Source: Fodinicola acaciae
GTDB taxonomy: Bacteria > Actinomycetota > Actinomycetes > Mycobacteriales > HKI-0501
Direction of reading: 5' to 3'
Length of the DNA: 64,000 nt
Assembly: GCF_010993745.1 (NCBI RefSeq)
Contig: NZ_WOTN01000003.1
Coordinates: forward strand, 992,001-1,056,000
This document shows positions 35,378 to 43,596 of this stretch, in pieces. Position numbers and translations under genes: made by a program. Each line of letters starts with the position of its first letter. The stretch's first letter is position 1. Below the pieces are notes generated by a model. The model was not told where the DNA came from. It searched no databases and saw only the letters and a program-made list of their open reading frames with translations.

Positions 35378-36772
35378 GTGCCGCAGATTGACTGGCCGCC
35401 GATCCCACCGTTCCAGGTCGCCGGCAGACAGCAGGTCTTCCTCGGCTGGGACGCCGACGGCGCGTACCGACGGTGCTGGAGCGCACCGGAAGACTCCGTC
35501 GGCATCGTCGGACCACCCCGCTACGGCAAGACCTCCGGACTGATCATCCCGACCCTGTTGTCGTGGGACGGGCCGCTGGTGTGCACCTCCACCCGCGGCG
35601 ACATTCTCGGCTTCACCGGCAACTGGCGGCGCCGGATCGCCGAACCGGTCGGCGGCCGGGTGCTGGTGTACGACCCGTTCGGCAGCGAGTACCCGCGCGA
35701 CTCGCTGCTCTGGTCGCCGCTGGCGGACTGCGAACAGCCCGGCGTGTGCTACCGGCGCGTCGCGGCGGTCACGGCCGTCGCGGGACAGGGAATCGAGGGT
35801 GGCGATCACTGGCGCGCCGGCGCGGCCGCGATCCTACGCGGGTACTTCCACGCCGCGGCGCTGGAAAAGCTGCCGCTGGCGCAGGTCCGGCGATGGCTGG
35901 CACGCCAGGAAATCGCCGACCCCGCCGCGATTCTGCGCCTATCGAGCAGCCCGGCGGCGATCTGGGCCGACGACCTTGAAGCGGTTGCGCTGTTGGGTGA
36001 GAAGGAACGCGGCAGTTTCTTCTCGGTGGCCCGAAACGCGTTGGAAGCCACCGCCGAACCCACCGTATTGGCGTCGTGCTCGGCGAACGACTTGGACCTC
36101 GACGAGTTCCTGGCGACCAAATCGGCGCTGTTCATCATCGGCCCCTCGCATCTGCAGAAGGCCATCGCGCCGCTGGTAGCCGGACTGGTCGACAGCATCG
36201 CGCAACGCGCCGCCGAAGTCGCGGCCGTACAAGGTGGCCGGTTGACGTCGCCGCTGCTTCTCGCGCTGGACGAGGTCGCCAACATCGCGCCGATCGAAAG
36301 CCTGCCGTCGCTGGTCAGCGAGGGCGGCGGCCGCGGCATCATCACCATGTGGGCCGCGCAGAGCCTGGCCCAGCTGCGGACACGCTACGGCGTCGAGCAG
36401 CAGGCCGGCATCCTCGCCGCCACCACTGCCAAACTCATCTTCGGCGGCATGTCCAACGGCCCCGACCTGTCCAACGTCTCCGCTTGGGCCGGCGAGGAAA
36501 AAGAAACGTCGATCACCTACCGACCCGGCGCCGTACCGGCCGGAATCGGCCCATCGGCGACACCTACCGGCGTGGCGGCCGCCGCACCCGCCGATCACTC
36601 GGTGAGCAGCCTCTACCGTCCAGCCCTCCCGGTCAGCGACCTGCAAATGCTGCCACCGTTCCACGCCTGGCTGTTCTACCGCAGCGATCCACCTCAACGC
36701 GTGGAAACCAGACCAGCCGGTCTGATTCCCGAATACCGGCGAATCAAGGGATTCAAGGGCTTCCAACAATGA
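35378..36772 (+). CDS. VirD4/TraG-type conjugative coupling ATPase
   Basis: This 464-residue protein has Walker A GPPRYGKTSG at about 45-54, a TSTRGDILG segment, VYDPFG at about 98-103, SPLADCEQPG, and Walker B LLLALDEVANIAP at 293-305. This is the TraG/VirD4 pattern of the DNA-pumping coupling protein, which brings the DNA to the secretion channel. No N-terminal membrane helices are present, unlike classical VirD4; the membrane tie could come from neighbouring proteins. GTG 35378 is the start. Its stop overlaps the next ATG. Confidence 0.88.
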   Translation: MPQIDWPPIPPFQVAGRQQVFLGWDADGAYRRCWSAPEDSVGIVGPPRYGKTSGLIIPTLLSWDGPLVCTSTRGDILGFTGNWRRRIAEPVGGRVLVYDPFGSEYPRDSLLWSPLADCEQPGVCYRRVAAVTAVAGQGIEGGDHWRAGAAAILRGYFHAAALEKLPLAQVRRWLARQEIADPAAILRLSSSPAAIWADDLEAVALLGEKERGSFFSVARNALEATAEPTVLASCSANDLDLDEFLATKSALFIIGPSHLQKAIAPLVAGLVDSIAQRAAEVAAVQGGRLTSPLLLALDEVANIAPIESLPSLVSEGGGRGIITMWAAQSLAQLRTRYGVEQQAGILAATTAKLIFGGMSNGPDLSNVSAWAGEEKETSITYRPGAVPAGIGPSATPTGVAAAAPADHSVSSLYRPALPVSDLQMLPPFHAWLFYRSDPPQRVETRPAGLIPEYRRIKGFKGFQQ

Positions 36773-37344
36773 CTGAATACCTGTTCCCAGTCGGATTTCC
36801 GCTCGGACAAGCCTTTCCGCTCGATAGCGAGACCTCCACTACCGCACCAGTCGCGGGGGTTCGCGTTGCCGACGTGTTCCACGAACTGAGTCCGGGTGAG
36901 TATCTGATCTGGCTGTCGGCGTTCTCGCGCCACACCGCTGCCTCGCTGGTCGGTGTGTCCCGCGACCGCGGCATCGAGGACGCGCCGATCGTTATCGACG
37001 CTCTGCTGGGGCTTGGACTGCTGACGACGGTCAACAACGACGATGATCTTCTGCCGAAGAAGCTCGCAAGCCTGCGACTGGTAGCCATTGGTATTGGCCT
37101 GGGCAACAGCCGGGGCAGTGTCGGCGATTGGACGATTGGTGACTCAGACCTGAATCCGCGTGCGGTTGTCAACATCGACGTCTACAGCGTTTGGTGTCAG
37201 TCCTACCGCCGTACGATCTGGGACGCCTGCGAGCAGATCGCCCAAGACGACCGCCAAGGCCCTCTGAGCGTTGCCCAGAACCTGGTCGACAACCTGCCCG
37301 TGTTGCTGGGAGCCGCCTGCGCATTCCTGGACCAAGCTCCATGA
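36769..37344 (+). CDS. Hypothetical accessory transfer protein
   Basis: This 191-residue protein begins MTEYLFPVGFPLGQAF, with a winged-helix-like segment (LSPGEYLIWLSAFSRHT, IVIDALLGLGLL). It overlaps both neighbours by 4 bp (ATGA at each end), so it is embedded in the coupling-protein operon. No family is recognised. Confidence 0.6.
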   Translation: MTEYLFPVGFPLGQAFPLDSETSTTAPVAGVRVADVFHELSPGEYLIWLSAFSRHTAASLVGVSRDRGIEDAPIVIDALLGLGLLTTVNNDDDLLPKKLASLRLVAIGIGLGNSRGSVGDWTIGDSDLNPRAVVNIDVYSVWCQSYRRTIWDACEQIAQDDRQGPLSVAQNLVDNLPVLLGAACAFLDQAP

Positions 37345-38762
37345 TGCAACAGCACGAGCCAGACAATGCCGAGGAATCCGGACCGCCAGAACCCAAACCC
37401 GCACTCGGAAAAGAAGTCACCCGCACCGTCGGCTTGGAGGTCGTCAAGACCGGCAGCGTTCTCGCCGCGCGCTCGACCGGGCGCGCAGTCGGGTTCGTCG
37501 TCGGTGGCTGGACCGGCGGCCCCGCCGGCGCGGCAGCAGGTCAGTACACGGGCGCGCTGGTCGGACAAGCCATCGGCAAAGCCGGCGGTAAGGCCGTAGA
37601 AGCCTGGCGAGACGAAGTCCGCGAACGGAACGAGAACGGCGATTCCGATCAGCCGCGGCGGGACCTGAGTCGTTGGCGGCGCAGTTGCGCTGGCATGCGC
37701 GCTGGTGGTGCCCGATTCCTCCGCGAACTCGGCCCAGCGATCGGCGAGGTAGTCGGTGAAGCGTTCGGCGGACTCGACAGACATCTCGGGGGCCGTATCT
37801 CCGGCATATCAACACGTTTGAGCGGGGCCCGAGACGCAGTCGTGAACAACTTGGGGGGCGCGGCGGCCGGCGTCCTCAAGCCCTTCAGCAACTACCTTTC
37901 CGACAAGATCAAGCCGAAGAACCCCGCTCCCGATAACGATCAGGGCGATTCCCCGAACCACCAGCCCAGCAACCCCGACAAAACCCAAGATCAGTCCGCC
38001 ACTGGATCACCCAGTCCTGCCAACGCCTCTCGTGATCCGAACAGTCCACCACCCAACGACCCGGACTCCAACGAGCCAGAATCCGCTGAGCCAGAAACGG
38101 GCGAACCAGAGTCCGCTGAGCCAGGGTCGAGTGGACCAGAGACCAACGAACCAGGATCCAACGAACCCGACTCCGGTGATCCGCAGACCGGCGCGCCGGA
38201 GTCTGACGATCTGGAGTCCGCAGACCCGGAGACGGGCGATCCCGCGTCCAGCGAACCGGATTCCAGAGAAGCGGAGAACAACGAACCGGGTTCTAGACGC
38301 CAGGAGTCTGGTGAACCCACGTCAAGCGAACTGGAATCTGGCGATCGAGCGACCAACCAACCGGCGACTGATAAGCCGACGACCAACGAGCCGGGGACCA
38401 ACAAACCCGATATCGGCGAGCCAGCCTCCGGTGAGCCGGAGGCCGACAACCCCGACGGCGGCGAACCAAAACCTGATGCGCCCGAAGTCGACGATGACCG
38501 TCCGCAGACAGCCAATCCGCCGAAGACCAACCCCGGTGACAAAGCCGTCGATGAGCCTGATAACGACGAGCCACGACCCGACGCATCCGAGGCCAGCGAA
38601 GAAAACCCGCAAACGGCCGGCCCGCCGGAGAACAAACCCGGATACGACCCTCACGCCGAGGACGACCACGTCGCACAGACCATGGGTGGGCATCAAGGAG
38701 CCGACAATGCGGGCAACACGGGTACGGGAGCGGGACGCATGACAGATCGGGAGATCGAATAA
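37341..38762 (+). CDS. Glycine-zipper protein with long acidic Pro/Glu/Ser repeat tail
   Basis: This 473-residue protein has residues about 40-80 of small residues in a glycine-zipper style (GFVVGGWTGGPAGAAAGQYTG), suited to inserting in or lying on a membrane, and a second amphipathic region at about 120-190. From about 225 to 460 it is made of degenerate (N/S)EPxS/DPE units, a long disordered acidic tail. The operon position (4-bp overlap upstream, 1-bp overlap downstream) ties it to DNA transfer. It could be a scaffold or a secreted/surface spacer. No known family. Confidence 0.6.
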   Translation: MMQQHEPDNAEESGPPEPKPALGKEVTRTVGLEVVKTGSVLAARSTGRAVGFVVGGWTGGPAGAAAGQYTGALVGQAIGKAGGKAVEAWRDEVRERNENGDSDQPRRDLSRWRRSCAGMRAGGARFLRELGPAIGEVVGEAFGGLDRHLGGRISGISTRLSGARDAVVNNLGGAAAGVLKPFSNYLSDKIKPKNPAPDNDQGDSPNHQPSNPDKTQDQSATGSPSPANASRDPNSPPPNDPDSNEPESAEPETGEPESAEPGSSGPETNEPGSNEPDSGDPQTGAPESDDLESADPETGDPASSEPDSREAENNEPGSRRQESGEPTSSELESGDRATNQPATDKPTTNEPGTNKPDIGEPASGEPEADNPDGGEPKPDAPEVDDDRPQTANPPKTNPGDKAVDEPDNDEPRPDASEASEENPQTAGPPENKPGYDPHAEDDHVAQTMGGHQGADNAGNTGTGAGRMTDREIE

Positions 38763-39181
38763 TGGCTGAGCAGCCGGCCAAAAAAGCGCCATGGGTATGG
38801 GATCAGCAAGACTCCGCATCCTATCCAACCAAATGGAAAAGCCTGGCCGAGTGGGTACAGTGGTTGCAAGAGGCGTACCACCCCTGGGTTTTGCTACCGC
38901 CATGCTGGCCAGCACACGAAGGGCTGTCCACCGAACTGCGGCTTTTTTGGTACTGGCACCGTTGGACTATGGGCGGATCCGCCAGCCCGGTCGACGCCGT
39001 CCGCTGGCACAACGATCTACGCCAATCCGCATCAGCATGGCGCGAGTTGGCCGCCTGCACCCATGAGGCGCCATTGCCGCACCGCGCGGCCATCGAACGG
39101 CAGCGACGCGACCGCACCGAAGCATTTGTCGATCAAACACACTGCGGGCAATCATCGGCACAGGCGAGTGACATTTCATGA
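38762..39181 (+). CDS. Small Trp-rich hypothetical protein
   Basis: This 139-residue soluble protein is rich in tryptophan and proline: PWVWDQQDSASYPTKWKSLAEWVQWL, then HPWVLLPPCWPAHEGLSTELRLFWYWHRW. The compact aromatic pattern suggests a conserved globular domain, but I do not recognise it. ATG 38762 overlaps the previous TAA by one base and its TGA overlaps the next ATG. Confidence 0.65.
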   Translation: MAEQPAKKAPWVWDQQDSASYPTKWKSLAEWVQWLQEAYHPWVLLPPCWPAHEGLSTELRLFWYWHRWTMGGSASPVDAVRWHNDLRQSASAWRELAACTHEAPLPHRAAIERQRRDRTEAFVDQTHCGQSSAQASDIS

Positions 39182-40155
39182 CTCTCCCTACGATGTGCCC
39201 TCGCTGCCGCACGACACTGCTACCGGGCTTCCCGACATGCGTACATTGCGGCCAGCCAGTCGATCAACCAGCCGATCAAGAAGTAGCGGAGATCGTCGAA
39301 AGTCACCACGCTGAAGGCGCGTTTGACCTGCCGGAAACGGCAGCGGACACCGCTTTGATCGCTTCGCAATGGCCCGCGAGTCCCTCTCCCGCGCAGCCAC
39401 CGCGAACATCATCTCCGGACGAGGATCCGTCGCCGCCACCGACCACCAGGTCGCCTCTCGACCCCAGTGAGCATCCTCCGCAGCCGGAACCGGTGACCGA
39501 ACGCCGCACCGGGAGGCTTCGGTGGGTCGCGACCGTGCTGCTGGCGGTCGGTATCGGTGCCGGCGCCGGCGCCTGGGCCGTCGACAGGTACGTCGGGGAC
39601 GCCAAGCGCAGCCCGAGCCTCAGCCCAAGCCTCAGTTCGGGCTTGAGCCCGAGCCTCAGTCCAAACCCGAGCCGGAGCTCAAGCCCGAACTCAAGGCCGA
39701 GCCCAAGCCCGAGCCTCGGCCCGACCCCAAGCCTCAGCACCGTCTTGAGCCCAAGCCCGGTCGCCGCGGCCCCGGCCATCGGTCCGATCGTGGGTCTGGG
39801 GGGTAAATGCATCAACGGAGACAGCAGCAGCCCTGAGAACGGTGCAGCCGTACGACTTTATATGTGCAATGGCACCAACGCGCAGAAATGGACGGTAAGT
39901 TCCGACGAGCGTCTACACGTACTGGACAAATGCCTGGACGTGATCAACAGCGCCACCACACCCGGCACGATGGTGCATATCTACCCCTGCAACGGCACGG
40001 CCGCGCAGGTGTGGGAGCTGTGGACGGACGGTTCGCTGCGCAACCCAAACTCCGGACTCTGCCTGGATGTGCCCAACGGTGACACCTCTGATGGCATTCA
40101 ACTGCAAATCTCTGACTGCAATGGCGCTACGTCCCAACACTGGACCTTGCCGTAG
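39178..40155 (+). CDS. Membrane-anchored ricin-type lectin with cytosolic zinc ribbon
   Basis: This 325-residue protein has a cytosolic zinc ribbon at residues 7-25 (CPRC and CVHC), an acidic/Pro linker, a membrane helix at about 118-137 (VATVLLAVGIGAGAGAWAV), a Ser-Pro-Leu repeat stalk at about 145-200 (SPSLSPSL and variants) and a ricin-B beta-trefoil at about 205-325 with CLDV, QxW-type repeats (NAQKWTV, AAQVWEL, TSQHWTL). The lectin would face outside and could bind sugars of a recipient cell. It is the last gene of the coupling-protein operon. Confidence 0.85.
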   Translation: MTLPTMCPRCRTTLLPGFPTCVHCGQPVDQPADQEVAEIVESHHAEGAFDLPETAADTALIASQWPASPSPAQPPRTSSPDEDPSPPPTTRSPLDPSEHPPQPEPVTERRTGRLRWVATVLLAVGIGAGAGAWAVDRYVGDAKRSPSLSPSLSSGLSPSLSPNPSRSSSPNSRPSPSPSLGPTPSLSTVLSPSPVAAAPAIGPIVGLGGKCINGDSSSPENGAAVRLYMCNGTNAQKWTVSSDERLHVLDKCLDVINSATTPGTMVHIYPCNGTAAQVWELWTDGSLRNPNSGLCLDVPNGDTSDGIQLQISDCNGATSQHWTLP

Positions 40156-40384
40156 GCGGGACGCCGCCGGCGCACACGGCCCACACACCTACCTTCCCGG
40201 CATCGGGTAAGCCCACCGGAAGAGGCGCGGACCCGAAACATTCGTCTTGACCCCTATCGAATAGCGAGAGGTAAACCCGACATGGATCTCGGGGCATCGG
40301 GACTGGCGTCGCTTCTTTCGACTCACTCTGTTCCAGACAGCCGGTGGGCGCGCGAGATTTCCCGGAACACCGCGCGAACCACGT

Positions 40385-40757
40385 TCATGACGGCAGCGGA
40401 ACGATACGGCTGCGTCCATTAGCCTGTGGTTTATCAGCCGTAGTACGGACGATCCTCCACTTACTGGCAGCCCCATGCACTGGTCGGTATTCCAGCGACG
40501 CCCAGTGTCGATCGTTCCAGAGGCGATCCGATCGCGTATGCACAAGATCGTCCGGCGCACGTACGTACGGGCGACACCCTCCGTCTGCGTCTGGTCGGAG
40601 GATGGCCCGTAGCCGCTCCAGCTCGTCAGCGAGCCAGCGACAGGGGTCCTCTGCCGCGGGATGCGACGCACTCGTAATGCACCGCCTCCGCGTTACTCCG
40701 CCGGTATTCGCAGCTATTTCCCATTTCGCAGATGTAACCGTTGACCTGCGGTTTCAT
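40385..40757 (-). pseudogene. Cysteine-containing hypothetical gene with a frameshift
   Basis: ATG 40757 opens NGYICEMGNSCEYRRSNAEAVHYEC, which resembles the start of a small cysteine-rich domain. The frame stops soon after, but the next frame continues coherently as PAAEDPCRWLADELERLRAIL, then a basic Trp-containing end (RLWNDRHWASLEYRPV) stopping at 40385. A single-base loss near 40650-40665 would join them. No family is recognised. Confidence 0.4.
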
Positions 40758-40769
40758 TGCGTCGAAGAG

Positions 40770-41404
40770 ATTCCCAGCGGCGGTGGATTAAGGAGCTGGT
40801 CTCGCATTTCCAGGGCGATGTGTGCCCAGAGTGTTTTATGGCAACCGCTCCGTTGGTGCAGTCCTATCGCCGATGGCACCGAGACGACTCTCACGCGAAT
40901 GGCGTGCCGCCGTCTGTGTTGGCCGCGTTGGCGACACAAGCCGCAACCAGGTGCGGCGCTTCGCGGTTGATATCGCGCAAGAGCTGACCTCACGAAACGT
41001 GGCGTACGCGATGTCAACCCGTTGGGCGTTGTCACCAATAGTAGTCGCAGGCAACCTAGCCAACAGCAGCTAGAGATGATGGCGTACAGCAGCCGCCAAA
41101 CAAGGTGAATGCAGTGGTTTGTCAAGCGGTCGGCTAGCGATAGGTGCGGCGGTCGGTAGTCGCGCGCCGGCGAAACCCATCGTCCTGATCAGCCCAGCGG
41201 CGGCGGTGACTGCTCAACCGGCGGCGGTCATACACCGGCCACACCTTGGAGGCTGTGGCCTACCAGTTCGAGCGCGCGGATGGCGCTCTCGTGTCCGACA
41301 CTGCCGCTTCGTCGGTGAAAGAGATCCTGTGCGCGGCGGTACCGCTGATGAGTTGCGATGGGGCAGCGGTGGTGACGGATGGAAACTTCGTGGTGCGGGA
41401 GCCA
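40770..41404. other. Low-coding interval between the transfer operon and the toxin locus
   Basis: Several short frames exist on both strands, none with a recognised motif, good start or support over the alternatives. I make no gene call here. Confidence 0.4.
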
Positions 41405-41611
41405 TCAAAGACTGTCCTTAGCGCGCGCGACGAACCACTCAAGAACCTGGAGTGGAATATGAGCCGACAACGTGGCATTAAACGTGGTTCGACCGGACTC
41501 ATCGTCTCTGAAAATCTCAGCGATCATCGCACCGCCAGGATCGTACAGTTCGAGGCCCAGACCGTCCCGTTCGGATACATCGCTCGCCAGTCTGAGACTA
41601 TGACCGTCCAT
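41405..41611 (-). CDS. Small immunity-protein candidate (orphan toxin cassette)
   Basis: This 68-residue acidic protein contains GLGLELYDPGGAMIAEIFRDD and ends HIPLQVLEWFVARAKDSL. Small acidic proteins with this beta-then-helix plan are common as immunity partners of polymorphic toxins. Its ATG shares a base with the stop of the toxin tip (TAATG), typical of toxin-immunity coupling. The cognate toxin is frameshifted. Confidence 0.6.
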   Translation of the reverse strand: MDGHSLRLASDVSERDGLGLELYDPGGAMIAEIFRDDESGRTTFNATLSAHIPLQVLEWFVARAKDSL

Positions 41612-42831
41612 TAACGTGGCTCCAAGAATCCCATGAACTTACCGTCCCTGGTGAAACGGACGCCACGTCCCGTCGAGTCGTAGATATTGATCACCTTATT
41701 GAGAACCTCTGTTCGTCCGTTTGGGTCATTGAGAATAGAGTCAACGACTGCCTGCCTCTTGCTCGTTTCGACTAGCGGCGTTTCCGGTCGACCTCGGAAA
41801 CACACTCCCTTTCCGGTCACCGTGTTTCATCAGTGCGCGGCCAGCCTTTGTGAGGCCATTCCGGTCGGCCACTCTTGCTGCTGCGCTCAGGTCGTCGAGA
41901 GAGTGACCTCCGACTAACCTACTGCCGCGAGCCAGTCTACTGAGGATCCGCACCAAGGTCACCGCGCCCGCAGAACCTGCGAGTGCTTCGAGACCCACGA
42001 TGAGCCCGGCGGCGATGAGGATGCCGCCGCCGATGGCTGCCGCGTTCTGTGCTGGAGTGGGCCCGTTGGAACCGGGCGGGCACACCTGGTAGCCGTACGG
42101 GGTGCTGATGCACATCTTGCCGAGGTCGGCGCTTGGGTCGTCTGGATCTACGGGGCGAGGGGCGGCAGGTTTGGGTTTGGGCTTTGGTTTCTGGTAGCCC
42201 TTCAGGTGAGGATTGCGGCAGCAGTCACCGAGTGGCGGTGCTGAGTAGATGTTCCAGTCCCATTCGGTGCGGCCGCGGTGTCCACGTCCGTTGTTGCGGT
42301 TGTTGGCGCCGTCGGGGCCGTATGAACCGCATTGGTAGAGGCAGTAGTCGCCGTCGTAGCCGTGCTCGATATACGGAAGCAGACCGTCGGGGTCGCTGGA
42401 TGTGACTGGTGCGTTGTTCGCGTAGGAGTAGCCGTTGAGTTGTTGCGGGTCGTCTGCGTTGATGAGGGGGTCGACGGTGGTGAAGCGGCCGGTGGCGGGG
42501 TCGTAGTCACGCGCGCCGAGGTGGGTGAGCGTCGTGGCGGTGTTGGTGGTGCCGTTGACGAATCCGTGGTTGTTCGGCCAGGCGGTGCCGGCGCTTGGTG
42601 CGCGGTTTCACCAAAGGGTGTGTACCAGCGCCGACTCGTTTGTTTCGTGACTCGCCCGATTAGCTCGGACGCCGCCGCTACCGTACGCAGGGCTGCGGCC
42701 TCCGGATCCTCATCCAGCGCGCACGCCAAGACCGCCAGTTCCTGAGCGCGCGGCTGATCTCCCAGCTCCTTCATGGCCTTGAGCAACCGCTCAACCTCGC
42801 GGCCATCATCGAACGCGTGCGCGGGTCTCAC
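41611..42831 (-). pseudogene. Displaced YD-repeat toxin tip (orphan C-terminal cassette) with two frameshifts
   Basis: The segment at about 42275-42660 duplicates the end of the big toxin's Rhs core: SRRWYTPFGE, then PNNHGFVNGT, LGARDYDPATGRFTT, LLPYIEHG and YCLYQCGSYG. After it a new C-terminal tip follows: a hydrophobic AAIGGGILIAAGLIVG stretch, then LTKAGRALMKHGDRKGS and, in another frame, AVVDSILNDPNGRTEVLNKV and GRGVRFTRDGKFMGFLEP. Frames break near 42605 and near 41765-41785. The upstream part to 42831 (DDGREVERLLKAMKELG) is unrelated to the core and unrecognised. Such orphan tips can recombine into the main gene to change the toxin. Confidence 0.75.
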
Positions 42832-43305
42832 AGCCCGCCCCGGCTATGTCGTAGCTGAACGACTACCAGGATGGTGTGGCACTACCGAGCCTCGCGAGAG
42901 TGGGTCCACACATTGCGGTGACCGTTGGCCGGCGTCCAGGCGTTGTTATGCGCTGGGGAGTGGTCGTTTGTGGAAGCCCTGCCTGTCAGGCTTGGAGGTG
43001 GCAGAGTCGGCGATCTCGGTGCTATCGCCAGCGTCGTCGTAGTCATACGTGTGTCGTCGAGCACTGGTCCGTCGGCGAAGTTGAGGCGAACGACGCGCGT
43101 TCTGACAAGACGGTGGCCCAGCAATGCGAGCGCGCATAGGTGGCCGCATGGGGAAGGCCGTCTCGTGCCCGAGCGCTGCCACCTCGGCGGCGGCCTCGAT
43201 GCAGCGCGGGATGCGACGAGCCGTCCCGTCGAGTTCCTGCCGCTAGTGGATGAGCCACGCACCGTCGCCGCCAGGTCATCTTGAGCGTTGCACATAGTTA
43301 CAGCG
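42832..43305. other. Spacer between toxin modules
   Basis: Frames exist on both strands but none has a recognised motif, and the candidates overlap each other. I make no gene call. Confidence 0.4.
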
Positions 43306-43581
43306 TCAATCCAGGTTCTCCGCCATCTCTGCCAAGATCAACTCCTTGAGCTTGTCCACTCGCAGGATGGCAGCCGGGCGTTGCTCGTCACACAACATAC
43401 CGAATCGAATTTCTTCGAGGTCGGCCTCTGCCTGTCTGAACTCGCGAATCAATGAGCCATACGTACTGTCTAAAGCGCCACCGATAGCAACGAGTGTTCG
43501 TTGCATCTCGGCTATCTCAACCTCGGCGCGCTCGAACAGTGCGATAGTGTTGAGCGCATCCGCAAGGAGCCGGTTCGTCAC
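43306..43581 (-). CDS. Immunity-protein candidate for the main YD-repeat toxin
   Basis: This 91-residue, strongly helical protein (LNTIALFERAEVEIAEMQRTL, EADLEEIRFGMLC) starts at GTG 43581, only 15 bp after the toxin stop. Three copies of an 11-bp repeat (GAGGTGATGAC on the minus strand) span the junction and supply its ribosome site. No family is recognised; the assignment rests on position, size and coupling. Confidence 0.6.
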   Translation of the reverse strand: MTNRLLADALNTIALFERAEVEIAEMQRTLVAIGGALDSTYGSLIREFRQAEADLEEIRFGMLCDEQRPAAILRVDKLKELILAEMAENLD

Positions 43582-43596
43582 GTCATCACCTCGTCA

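Noticed and set aside
39600-39760. Repetitive AGCCCGAGCCTCAG-like DNA as a possible regulatory repeat
   Set aside because: It encodes the Ser-Pro-Leu stalk of the lectin protein in frame, so a coding explanation is sufficient.
41246-41611. Plus-strand 122-codon ORF opposite the small immunity candidate
   Set aside because: The minus-strand frame has the toxin-immunity coupling and a better protein pattern. The plus frame has no ribosome site.
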